Origin: Cichorium intybus
Lineage: Eukaryota > Streptophyta > Magnoliopsida > Asterales > Asteraceae
Direction of reading: 5' to 3'
Assembly: GCA_023525715.1 (NCBI GenBank)
Contig: CM042010.1
Span: forward strand, 85,996,116 to 86,060,115
Length of the DNA: 64,000 nucleotides
Shown one piece after another: positions 24,613 through 41,466 of this stretch. A program made the translations under genes and the position numbers. Under the pieces are notes generated by a model that did no database searches, was not told where the DNA came from, and worked only from the letters and a program-made list of their open reading frames with translations. Positions within the stretch are counted from its first letter, which is position 1; each line of letters opens with the position of its first letter.

Positions 24613-26229
24613 GTCTAAAGCATCTAGGACTGTCTTTGGTTCAACTTTGCTGATGTATGCGGCATAATGACATTCATCTTGAATTGATTTCTTTGACCTT
24701 GTCTGAACTTTGGATGAGGGATCTCCGATGATTTGGTTCGGAGGATGACTCCGAGTCCATTATGTAATCTTGGAAGAAGAGCTGGGTCAGAGATAGGAGG
24801 AGTGACATTTTGAATAAAGTGAGTGTCTTCAGGAGATGTGTTTTCAATTTGTGATTCTTCAGCTGATGTATTTTCATCAGCTTCAAAGATGAAGACTAGT
24901 GAATTATTGATAGCGGCATCAGAGGAGTGAATTTGAGTATCTTCTGGTGGGACATCTGCTGACAAAGTATTTTTCTGAAGTTTGATGGTCCCTTTCGGAT
25001 TGAGGTATCCCATCAACATGAGTAGGGAGTGTAGACTCCCCCTCAGAGGTTGCTGGATGTGAGGGTTCCTTCTGTGTCTAATGATTTGGAGAAGGGAGCG
25101 AAGGCTCCCCCTCAACTTCTGAAGTGTTGATCGGAAATTTTGTTTGATTGTCTGAAGGTATAGGTTCTGATGATGTGGAAGGTCCTGATGCTGAGATGAT
25201 TTGCTGAATTGCATCTGGAGAGTGGATAATTTCAGCATCTTTTGCAGTTACTGGTGCGTCAAAGAGTAAGTCGTAATCAATTTCAACTGTATGAATGGGT
25301 CGATGTCCTACTGGAATATCGTTTTCCATTACATATAGAATATCTTGATTCTTCTTTCTCCATTGATACTGATCATCGAATTCTATGTCGAAGCTTTCTT
25401 CAATGACTCGTGTTCTTTTGTTTAGAATTCGATAATCAATTGACTTTGAGGAGTAACCCATGAAGATTGCTTCATCACTTTTGGGTGCGAATTTTCCCAA
25501 ATGATATTTGTTGTTTTTAATGAAGCATTTGTAGCCAAAGATATGGAAAAATTTGATATTGGGTTTTCTCCCATTTAAGATTTCATAGGGTGTCTTCTGT
25601 AGTCGTTTGTTGATGATGGATCGATTCTGAACAAAACATGCTGTTGCTATTGCTTCTGCCCAAAATGTTAGAGGAAGATTTGAAAATGTCAGCATTGATC
25701 GAGCTGCTTCTACTAAGGTTCTGTTTCTTATTTCTACTACACCGTTTTGTTGAGGTGTATATGGTGCTGAGAAGTTGTGCTCTATTCCTTTTAATGCTAG
25801 AAATTCTTCAAATTGCTTATTGTTGAACTCAGTTCCATTATCACTTTGGATTCTTCTAACTGGTAATTGAATTTTGAGTTCAATTGATGTAATAAAGTTT
25901 CTGAGTTTTGGGAAAGTGTCTGATTTTAATCTTAAGAAAAATACCCAGGTGAATTGGGAGTAGTCATCCACGATAACTAGGATATATTTATTGTGATTTA
26001 GACTAGCAACAGTTGATGGACCACAGAGATCCATGTGAAGAAGTTCTAATGGACGAGTAATGCTTGAGTCGGTGATTGATTTGTGAGGTTTCTTCTTTTG
26101 CTTGCCTAATGCACATGCTGCACATAGGTTCTCGTTGTCAAACCTCAGAAGTGGCATTCCTCTGACCATTTCTCTAGTTACCAATTGGTTCATGTATCGG
26201 AAGTTGAGATGAGCTAGTTTCCGATGCTA
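24613..26229 (-). pseudogene. Copia integrase region of pol
   Basis: From 26219 HRKLAHLNFRYMNQL and then CAACALGKQKKKPH give the HHCC zinc-binding part. The core has HMDLCGP, RIQSDNGTEF and PYTPQQNGVVEIRNRT, the D, D and E catalytic residues. Note EIRN where ERKN is usual, with the Glu kept. The conserved FWAEAIATACFVQNRS, KTPYEILNGRKPNI and GYSSKS blocks follow. The variable C-terminal linker (25238-24624) is in another frame. A TAG at 26227-26229 replaces the usual Trp codon just before HRKLAH, so the polyprotein is cut. Integrase inserts the element cDNA in the nucleus. Confidence 0.9.
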
Positions 26230-26700
26230 TAACCAGCTAACTTCAGAGTGAGCTTTAGAAAGTAGAGATAATCTTGGTTTTCCGATAAACATAGAGATGT
26301 CCAAAGGAAACATGTTGAGTTGTCTTGGAGATTTTATTAGACATCTGTCTCTGTTACCCGTCATGATGTAGCTAAATTCATTGTCGAATTTAACTCGTAG
26401 ACCGGTACTGACCAGTTGACCTACACTTATGAGATTGTGTTTAAGTCCGAGAACATAGGCAACCTTCTGAATGGTGAAGTTTCCGTTTGTAAGTACACCA
26501 TAGCCTTTGATGATGCCGTTTGCATCATTTCCGAATGTGACGTATCCTCCAAAGCTGACGTCTCTATAATCTCATAGAAACTCCAATCTTCCGGTCATGT
26601 GCATTGAGCAGGCACTGTCAATTAGCCATTCGTCATCCTGCTCTTCCGTGCTAAACGCCTGAGAAATTAGATAGTTAGTTTGGGAACCCAGACTTGTTTG
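26230..26700 (-). pseudogene. Copia protease region
   Basis: On the minus strand WLIDSACSMHMTG is readable near 26640-26600, the aspartic protease-like DSG(C/A)SxHMTG segment of Copia polyproteins. Next come YRDVSFGGYVTFGNDANGII and VAYVLGLKHNLISVGQLV. A stop falls between the two blocks (near 26573). This is the protease and pre-integrase stretch joined to the integrase. Confidence 0.75.
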
Positions 26701-28607
26701 GTCCCAATTGTTTTCATAGATGTGGAAGAATTATATTTGACAGTTGATTTGATGGGTGTTTCTGTTTCCGAAGGTGATTTCGGCTCAGAAATGGATGATT
26801 TTACAACCTACTTTTTAACAAATCTTTTTGAGAGTTTTGGAGTGAAAGTTTTTGTTGGATATGAAAAGTTTTTTGAATCAGTAGCAATGACTACTTTAGA
26901 ATGATGATTGCAACAATGACAGCAAGTATTACTTTGTTGTCGCTTTAAAATTTTTGGAATAGTTTGAGAATGATTATACTTTTGAATCTTGGTTCCGATA
27001 ACGTTTGGAGTTTGCTTACTGAAAAATGAGATTTTTGTTTTCCCAAACTCATTCATAGGTTTCTTAGACATTGTGGGACTGTTTTGAGTTCCTTTTGAAT
27101 TCCTTGTTAATTTTGGAAATTCTGAGTTGTAATCAGAATTTCTGATGTTTTGAAATTGCTGAAAGGGTTTGATGTTTGGAGTCGGAAGTAATCCCTTATA
27201 GATATACTTTCGGAGTGAAGGAGTGGATTTTTGAGAATGACTTGGAGTGATAAAAGTTGAATTAGCTTCTGATTGTTTCTGAGTGTAGAAGCATTGTTTT
27301 TGTTCAAATCTTGCATGCGATCGAGGTGATCTGAGATCTTTTCTGTTTAGAATTGGTTTTACTCCTTGTTTGGTTAGATTCTTTCCTTTTCCTTTTTGAA
27401 AAAATTCTCTTGGGGAAGAGTCAGATAAAGAATCATTTTAAGAGCTTGTCTCTTCATGATTGACTTTAAGTTTTTTGAGCGAAATTCTGATTGGATTAAT
27501 TGAGAAATTGTGTTGTGATGTATCTTCATATGACATTATGTCAGAACACGATGGTTCGGAAGTCATGTTGGATATATCAGTAACATTAGGATTTCTAATT
27601 ATAATTTTGTTAAAATCATTTTTAATGATGATACTGTCTGGGGACTTTTCCATTTCAATTTCTTCATCAACCTTTTCTTTGTTTGAATTTTCCAGGTTCT
27701 TAAAGTCTGGAATGCATTTTTCAGTAACACAGTTACCTTGCTGATTTTTTAAGAAAGAGTGTTGCTGAGAACTTGATGATGGATAATTTGTGACCATGGT
27801 CATGTGTCTAGGCATGAATGGGACTGAAGCAGTAGACAATTTGCTGATTTCGGCAGTGTCTGCTTCTGAGAAATATGAAAAGGGAATTTTAACTCCTTCT
27901 TTTGACTCAGAAATGGCAATTTCTGATTCATTGTCAGGAGTTTTAGAAAGGTTCTTGGTTGTGTCCTCATCGTGTTTATCATTATATTCATTTGAGGGGT
28001 ACTGAAAAAATGGACTTTTTCTGTTGTAAATAGGATAGTTTTTATTTGTGGTTTTTCTTGCCCATCCCCAATTAAAAGTGTTTTCTAAAGAGTTAGTGTT
28101 AGCAGGAGATTTGAAAACTTTAGTTGCATGATACAACTGATCTACTAATTTGTTTAGTCTTACATTATCACTTCGGGCTAAATCCCTTTGTGATGTCAAA
28201 AGCTTATTTGAATTTTCTAACAAAGTCCTAGAAGTCTGTTCGATCTTCAAATCAGCAGTAAGTTTATCACAAAATAGCTTTTTATCTTCTAGTGTATTCT
28301 TCAATTTTGTCAATTCGTCATACCCATCATCTCTTTCTTCCAGAACCCGCTGATATGCAGCTAAGGCATCTGCACAGGTGTTAGATATTTTTTCTAGAGC
28401 AGGTTCTAGATTATTAGAGTCGATCTGATGTGTATGAAGCATGTTACGTACCAGTTCGATGATACTTACACCTTTGCCTGTCTTGTGGTTTACCATGAAG
28501 GCATAGTTCTTTGGCATGTAGGAAGATGACGATTCAGCAGTGCTCTCAAAATGTTTGGACCTTGCCAACCCTGGAATTGGAGTTTCTCGATTTGCTTGTA
28601 CCATCAT
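26701..28607 (-). pseudogene. Long coiled-coil gag extension / gag-pol spacer
   Basis: The 389-codon ORF at 28607-27438 follows gag in the same frame after one stop. It contains a heptad-rich coiled coil (DDGYDELTKLKNTLEDKK to LVDQLYHATKV), then a Ser/Asn/Glu-rich linker. Fragments continue to about 26808 in other frames. Large gag proteins with such an extension are characteristic of SIRE/Maximus Copia elements. Confidence 0.7.
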
Positions 28608-30038
28608 GCATTATCCAAATCGTTTTCCTCGTTTTCGCTTGTTTTCAAACTGTTCATCATCATCTCCTGAGGACCAAATCTCGATGTTTCCGGATGCTAC
28701 AAATGCTTTGACTTTTTCTTCTTCGTTTGCTTTTGGATAATTCCTTGGTGCTCTGCAGTCAGCAGCATAGTGCCATAGACCCCCGCAGTTGTGACATTTG
28801 ATTACTTCTGATTTTTTCTTTTCAGGAGTTGGAGATTGACTAGTGCTGATATCTGGGGCCGCGTTTGATTTATCTTGCTGCTGATCTTCTGGTTTCGGGT
28901 AATAGCGATTTTGGCCAGATTGTTGATGTCCTCTATGATAGTTATTTTTTGGTCGATACTCTCCATTTTGGTTGGAGGATCGGAACTTCTTTTTCTGACC
29001 AGAGTAGGATGGTATTCGGTTGAACTTCTGACTGATCATAGCTAGCTATCTCATGTTGATAGGCTGCTTCTTCTGCTTCATCGTATTCTGAGTAGTATGA
29101 TCTAGTAGTTTGTACTGGAGCTGGAAGTGCAAGGGTTGTTGATTTAGATTGAATGGATGGTTGTGAGATTTGAGAAGATTGGTATTGAACCGTCGGATTT
29201 TGATAGTGTGAAGGGTAGTAAATTTGTGGTTGAGATGGGTGATATGAAGGTATAGGATTTGGTTGCTGAGGTTGTGGTAAGATTTGAGTAGGAGCAATCT
29301 GAGGTGAGGAGTTATGCCCAGCAACTAGAGCCAGAGGTCCACCTAGTTGCTGCTGTTGTTGATTGCTTTTTATGTCATTCTCTTGTCCAATGAGATTGTT
29401 GTACAGTCGGTACATATTGAAAGTTTTCAACTTTCCTGAATCTTGAAGAATCATTTTTACAAGCATCCTGTCTTTTCCAAGTCCCTCAAGAAATCGATGA
29501 TTGATCTCTTGATTGGTTCTTTCTGCTCCTGAACTTAGAAGTCTGGTCACGATTATGGAGAACCGAGTGAACGCCTGTCTTAGTGATTCTCCGAGAAATG
29601 CTGAGAAGTGAGTGTATTTAGAGAGACTCGACACCAACTTTTGGTCTTTAGCTTCCTCCGTTCCTAAGAACATATTTTGTAAGAGAACCCAGATCTGTTG
29701 AGCTGTTGTACAGTTTTGTATGAGATCAAAGAGTTCCGGAGGAATTCCACATTGGATTTCAGTGAAAGCAATTTGGTCGTTGTCCATTTTCTCTATATCC
29801 AAGGGTGTTAGCCTTGGATGAGAAGTACCACCTAGAGCTTCTTAACTGTGTCTGGTCTAGGGGTGTATGATGGAAGATGTGGTCCTTCTTCGACTGAACG
29901 CCAAATTTTTTTCCATTTGGTTTTGAGATAGTTGCGCATACGAGATGCCCAGCCATTATACTCAGTAGGAATGAGTATAGGAGCTCGATTGGAGCCTCCG
30001 ACACTGTTGGCAACATTCAGAGAGTAGTTCATCTGCAT
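28608..30038 (-). pseudogene. Copia gag with CCHC zinc knuckle
   Basis: The start at 30038 reads MQMNYSLNVANSVGGSNRAP, followed by LIPTEYNGWASRMRNYLKTKW, the usual opening of Copia gag. A frameshift near 29830 moves on to the ORF at 29802-28942 with the gag core (YTHFSAFLGESLRQAFTRFS, NHRFLEGLGKDRMLVKMIL) and a Gln/Pro-rich stretch. A second shift near 29040 leads to the knuckle CHNCGGLWHYAADC (C-X2-C-X4-H-X4-C, 28790-28749) and an acidic/basic end. Gag would form the cytoplasmic particle and bind RNA. Two frameshifts and a stop at 28611 break it. Confidence 0.9.
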
Positions 30039-30200
30039 TATGTGAGAAAAGACGATTCCGATTTGTTTTGATGTAAAAAACAGGTTCTAAAGAATTTGAG
30101 CTATAATAGCATGCAGTGATCCACATAGGATTCTAAGGTTGTTGCTACAGCCAGGGTTTTGAGCAAACTAGGCACTTAGAATGTTATAGACAGCTATTCA

Positions 30201-30214
30201 GGCTCTGATACAAA
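30201..30214 (-). other. Primer binding site of the SIRE-like element
   Basis: On the minus strand TTGTATCAGAGCC, complementary with one change to the initiator Met-tRNA 3' end, lies next to the 5' LTR. Confidence 0.9.
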
Positions 30215-30215
30215 T

Positions 30216-31267
30216 TGTTGTCGCCAAATATTCTAAGTAAGTGCGGAAATGAAGATTGCAGAAAGTAAAGGTCCGAAACTTGGAGGTTTCGGAGATGGAC
30301 AAGCCCTGAAGACTTGAGATGGACAAGTCCGAAGACTTGATATGGATGCAGAATTATAATGAAGGATTAATACTTAGAACAGATCTTAATAGCTCAACAA
30401 TAATAAGGATTAGCAGTAATATAACTTGAAAAGTAAAGACTGAAAGTTAAGTGTGCTAGAAAGATAAGAACAGTAAGAAATGCAGATAAGAACACAAGAG
30501 TTGATGGAATGAGAGATTATATTGATAGTTGAAAGTATTACATAAAGTCTCTCAAAACCATGAGGACTGAAGACGAACTTGGTCTCCCTTTTATAGACTA
30601 AGGGATGACCATCGGATAATAACTTATGGACTGAAGAGGAGACAACACGTCTCTCTTCAGTCAGATAAGAAAAGGTGAATCTAATATAAAAATACAATGT
30701 CAGACTAGGGTGGCTTGCCTATAATATAATAGTATTTTAAGTACACAAGACAAGCTTCTAAAGGGCCACGCCTGATCTAGTCTAATCATATCCTATAAGT
30801 TGGAGTACGTATCCCTTGCCTTATCTTCTAGATATTCTTTGATCCTCAGTCTTCTTTGTTGAATGTTTAAGTATGATATTTCCTTGGATTTGTTGATATT
30901 GATAGTCCGAAATCCTGAGTGGATTTCGGAGTCCTGGCTGGTTTAATCAGAGTGTCCTTGGAAATATGATCATGTATATCTTGGTCTTCTGAGTTAGTTT
31001 GGAGTGTGGTCTTCCGAGTACTTTCTGATCTTGAGCTCTTTTGGAGTTCCGAAATCCATTACTGGATTTCGGATGATTACAATGTTATCCGAACTTATCA
31101 GAGATGTTAGTTAAGAGTATACATCATACATAAGATATAAGCAATTGTTCATACATTAAATCATTCACATAAAAGTATGTTCATTCCATCAAAAGAAGAA
31201 GTTTGACATTACAATCCTAATATATCAAACTACGAGTTGGTCTACGATTTGACTTTCAGTACTAACA
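30216..31267 (-). repeat. 5' LTR of the SIRE-like element
   Basis: 1052 bp, the same ends and length as 14933-15984. The TATA box TATAAAAGGG on the minus strand lies at 30595-30586. Confidence 0.95.
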
Positions 31268-37133
<5,866 letters not shown>

Positions 37134-37147
37134 TTAGCTCCCCGTTA
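37134..37147 (-). other. Polypurine tract of the gypsy element
   Basis: On the minus strand AACGGGGAGCTAA runs straight into TGTGACATCCC of the 3' LTR. Confidence 0.8.
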
Positions 37148-37172
37148 AAGGAATTTCGTCTCGAAATTATTT

Positions 37173-38384
37173 CGTAACATAACACTTCTGCTCGATCGTG
37201 TAGAAGTCACACGGGTCGTGTTCTAGTTACTGTAGCATCCAGTAGCATCAAGTAGACTTAAACGGGTTGGGTTTCGGAGCACGGGTCGGATTTTTAAAAG
37301 TTAACGATGCTAACTTTAAAGGTTAGTGTCGCTAACCTGCTTCAGTGGGGTTATTTGGACAGCTTTCCTCATTTACCCCATTTACGAACCAAAATCCTCC
37401 TAGGTTATTTTCATAGCAAAAGGTGCGAAATTTGGTCATTTTGATCAAGGATTTTGTGTAGTAAAAGTTTGTGGAGGTTGGATTTAACACCCGAAATGCG
37501 TTCTCTAGTTCTTAATTCACAAGGTTAGTTATTTTGAGTTTTATGGTTTCAAACTCTAGATGTCCAAATCTGAAAGTATGCTTCGATTCACCTCATGTGT
37601 TGTTAGTGGATTTCTAATATATGTTGTATTGAGTCCTCGTTGCGAATATTGTGATGTTTTAACGGTTGATTTGGTAAAACCGTGAAATTGGGGGTTTCGG
37701 TTTGATAGCATATGATATTCACTAATTGTGATTTGTATTAGCTATTTATTTCTTAATCATTTGAGTTAAGTATTCTGGAAATGCCTGAGGATGTTTAAGA
37801 TATGATATGTGATTTCATTTTACAGTTGATACTCGTAGGATGGAAGGAAGTACGTAAGATACAGGTGGACCACGAGATGCACCTATGCTAGGTGAGTAGT
37901 TCTAATTCATTATTTATGATTATGATATAATTGAATTAACTATAAATCTTAATTGATTGAGATAATCAATTTGTACGAGTTATACAAGGTTGAGAATTTC
38001 CTATCATAAACGAGTACTTGGTGTGATTGAGAACTCTAAGTGACTGGGATAATTAAAGAGATTGAGATCAATGATGTTTTGTTTTAGTAGTCGTTGAGAA
38101 ATAATGAAATGATTTACTAAGTCTTAATTATTTTCTCATTGAGCTTAGTTAGCTCATAAAAATGGTTATGTTGTATGTATTATGGGTGACAGGGGCAAGA
38201 AGATTGCAGAGGGATGAATGACTTAACTTGTGGTAAGACTTTTGGACTTTTTGTGAACTATGGCATACTCTTTTGTATATTTTTGTAAAAAATGGTCTTT
38301 TGTAACCTAGTTTTGGGACATATTTGTATTAAGTAATCGTGTTTATGATAACTGCTTGTGCTTTTGTTTCTTAACTTTGATTAC
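37173..38384 (+). mobile_element. Diverged gypsy LTR relic inside the element
   Basis: It is related to the solo LTR at 6431: ACACGGGTCGTGT at 37209, a mutated copy 70 bp later at 37279, then the segments GGGGGTTTCGGT and TTAGTGGATT in the same order. It also has the late GAGCTTAGTTAGCTCA segment. The ends are approximate and no clean TSD was found. It probably inserted into the gypsy interior or was carried along. Confidence 0.5.
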
Positions 38385-38428
38385 ATTATTAAACACTTTT
38401 GGTTATTAGAGTAATTGTTGGTGTAATT

Positions 38429-38506
38429 TGGAGATAGGAAAATAGGAGTTACATGGAGGGATCCACATGGAGATAGGAAAATAGGAGTTACATGGAGGGA
38501 TCCACA
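38429..38506. repeat. 39-bp tandem duplication
   Basis: TGGAGATAGGAAAATAGGAG and the next 19 bases occur twice without a spacer. Confidence 0.95.
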
Positions 38507-38895
38507 TGTATCCCTTCCTTGCTGACTCCGTATCCTAAGAAATCCACCTTTCACATCAAAATTCACATTTTTAAATAAGTACTAAAAATTCTTTGAACTA
38601 TTTCCGCTATCAAGAGATATACATTTTTTTATTAAAAAAAGTCTTTTCATTATCTTGTCCTTATCGGATTTAAGCAGCGAATGTTGAAAAAAATGGCACT
38701 TAGGGTAATGGAAATGTCGCACCTACTATAGATGTTTTGAATTTCGGTAGTAATAATGGGGGTTGTCCTTTCAGTTCTAGCTGTAAGATATTATATAAAC
38801 GGGTATGTATCATCATTTGTATCTAAGATTCTTTTCAGTCTCATTTTTTTACTACTAGTTTATTCTTATATAATCTCAGATTTCCAAATCGAGGT

Positions 38896-40258
38896 ATGGA
38901 AAACAGATCTCCTATGGAAAATTTTTCAGACACTGAGTTAAATTTCTTAAGGGAAGAGGGTACCTCCCTATCGTTTAATCAGATACCTCCACTGGAGTTT
39001 GGTAATTATAGTATCCTAAACTCCTTTTTATTTCTTATTCCTTTCTCTAGCGTTTTGATTTTTGTTTTAAATTAAGCGAGGTATAGATTTTCCAGATATA
39101 TTACCGCTGGATCAACTTCAAGATGATCCTGAAGTTTTTCCTCTGATGGGTATTCTCCCTGAAGATCCACTGCCTTTAATTGAAGACATTGCTGTTGGGC
39201 AATCTCAATATATACTTCAAGGTTAAGTCATTTTGTTAAGCTTTATGTTTGTTTTGCTTGATTATCTAACATACGTTATGCACAGATCCATTCGTAGATG
39301 ATCTTACTAATGATAATCTAAGCATGAACGTGCCCATACTACATAATGGAGTAGATCTAACAAATCAGGGGTTTCTAACTCACATTCAAAATCAGGATCA
39401 AATACAGTCGATCCATGATGACACTATCGGGTTCGCTTCAGCGAATCCTGAGTTTAAGGGTGGTTTTCAATATCAGGATCACCTTCAGATGATTCAAATG
39501 AATCTAGAGGGATTTAAAAATCCTGGGTTCATGGTTGAAAATCAACCATTACTACCGACAACAAGTACTAATTTTACTGATCCAAAGATCAGCAAATCAG
39601 GATCATGCTCAAATGATCCCGAATTATAATAGTACAACCACATTTAATTCTTTGAGTCAAAGAACCACAGTAATTGGCAGTGGAAGTGGTTCTAGACATG
39701 CGTTGAGTAAGGAAACAATATCCATGCATTTTGACAAGCCCATTTTGGAAGCTGCAAGAGAACTCAACGTTGGATCAACACAGTTGAAGCAACGCTGTAG
39801 GAAGTTAGGCATCAAAAGTTGGCCTCGACGGCAGATTATGAGTCTACAAACTCTTATTAACCATACTCAGGTTAAGAATTGTATTTCTTTCTCCACAATT
39901 TTAATACCATGAGATTGTAATGACTGAAAGTATTTATGCAATAGGAATTGGATAATAATCCTAGTAGAGCAGACGTATACTTGGTCTAGAGAACGAGAAA
40001 AGAGCAATAGTCGAGGGTTCCAGTTCGAAGATAACTGATACCACAAAGAGATTGAGGCAAGCTGCCTTTAAGGCTGTTTACAAGAAAAGAAAGGTTTAGA
40101 AGAGGGAAGAAGCTTCATCAGGGACCCATACACAGCAGCAATCTCTGCCTTCTGTTTCTGCTATGAGTGGTTCTAACCATGATTTTCTCAAGACCATAAG
40201 TGAAGAGAACCCAGAAGACTTGGCAGGTGACATAGCCCGCCTTCGACTTTCAGATTGA
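38896..40258 (+). pseudogene. RWP-RK transcription factor pseudogene, four exons, cargo of the gypsy element
   Basis: Likely exons are 38896-39001, 39096-39221, 39286-39870 and 39945-40258. The first three junctions have GT/AG in matching phases. Exon 3 ends with the DNA-binding RWP-RK domain (39694-39870): LSKETISMHFDKPILEAA, then LKQRCRKLGIKSWPRR, where WPRRQI replaces RWPxRK. Exon 4 carries an ELDNNPSR start and a LGLENEKRAIVEG block. It is broken by a shift near 39585, a shift near 39980 and a TAG near 40099. RWP-RK proteins (NIN-like, RKD) are plant nuclear regulators of nitrogen response and germ-cell fate. The short acidic N-terminal part looks more RKD-like than NIN-like. The gene is antisense to the element. 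Confidence 0.75.
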
Positions 40259-41070
40259 ATTTCTACCAATATTAGTTTAATGGAACTGTTGGTAGGAATG
40301 ATGGTAGGTTTTCGATAATAGTTATTGGTCAGGTATTATCAAAATATCAGGTTGACTGTGCAAGGATAGGGGTAGATAAAGTGTCTAAATGTATGGTTCT
40401 ATAGTATTATAAAATATTCCTATAGTGTTTTAGCTTCATATTCTATTTTAGACTTTCTTTGTATATGAATCTTGGTAAGTTTTTAGACTTGTTGTTCACT
40501 ACGATTATTCCTAAGTACATGTTAGTCACACATTGGACCAATATAGTTGATCAGGCTCTATCTATCCTAGGTATGATTACATAATTACCTAGGCCTACTC
40601 GTAGTGTTCAACTCATCTTATTACTTTTGTATTGTTCTGATTATGACACTGTTCTACTATGTATGTACTTATAGTTTATAACAATATCATTGTATGTTAA
40701 AAGTATACTTTGTACGAAATGTTTTAGAGAGTTTTAGTCTCAATTGTATTTATAGTTGTATATAGTGTTCTCATCGCAGGTCTATATATATAACTCCTAT
40801 ATATATTGTTGGTGGGGTTTGCAGTATTATTAGTTTTTGTTTTGTACCTCAAGACTATCAAATAAGGATCGACCAGATGAGAAGTACCTGTGGGCAGGAT
40901 CATTTTGGCATTAAAGCTGTTCTGAATCCAAAACCCAAGCGATAGTTCAAACTAGACACCTCACCCGTAAGTAGTCGAGAAGTAGTGTAATTAATAATAA
41001 TAGTTTTATTAGAAGCATGTTGCTATAGTTGTATTCCTCTTTCGAGGATACGAGTTCTCTATAGCCAATT
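40259..41070. other. Non-coding part of the gypsy interior
   Basis: AT-rich 3' flank of the RWP-RK relic, then, from roughly 40850, leader sequence of the minus-strand element next to its PBS. No open frame is recognised. Confidence 0.5.
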
Positions 41071-41084
41071 TAGCTCTGATACCA
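41071..41084 (-). other. Primer binding site of the gypsy element
   Basis: On the minus strand TGGTATCAGAGCTA, complementary to initiator Met-tRNA, lies three bases inside the 5' LTR end. Confidence 0.88.
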
Positions 41085-41466
41085 TTTTGTTACACCCCCG
41101 ACCGAGGCAGCGGAACATGCCGGGCTGTGCGACTAAGTTCTTGGATCACAGGCAATTGAATATACAGTACAAGTACAACAATAAACCAAATGATAGTTGT
41201 ATTTCATCTTGAAGTTAGAATACATGGTTCTTACAAATAATAATAGTAGAGTACATGAAATGCCTTAACAAATATAACAAAACTAGGTTTCCTGAAATCC
41301 GTGAAGATTTCCATCTTCTGAAAGTCTCATTGATTTCCTGAGAATACATGTTGATGTAGTTTTGAGGGTCAACACAAGGTTGGTGAGAGTTACAGGTTTT
41401 ATGCTGAACGCAGCATTGATACTTTTAAAATAACTAAAAGTATTCCTTTTGTAAGTATAATCATAC

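Larger units (their letters stand above)
14933..31267 (-). mobile_element. SIRE-like Ty1/copia retrotransposon, 16.3 kb, with extra sense and antisense genes
   Basis: Two LTRs of 1052 bp each, PBS and PPT at the correct inner edges, and the 5-bp duplication CACCT at 14928-14932 and 31268-31272 define the element. In its own sense (minus) the order is 5' LTR, gag, long gag-pol spacer, protease/integrase, RT-RNase H, two antisense Agenet genes, third ORF, 3' LTR. The Copia order (integrase before RT) and the large coiled-coil gag extension fit the SIRE/Maximus lineage. By eye about 31 of 1052 LTR positions differ (about 97% identity). With a commonly assumed plant rate this suggests an insertion of about a million years; the rate is an assumption. 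Several stops and frameshifts make it non-autonomous now. Confidence 0.93.

Noticed and set aside
27460..28740. Plus-strand ORFs opposite gag
   Set aside because: Antisense shadows of the minus-strand gag/coiled-coil frame, without family features; unlike the Agenet genes they lack a promoter and a recognisable domain.
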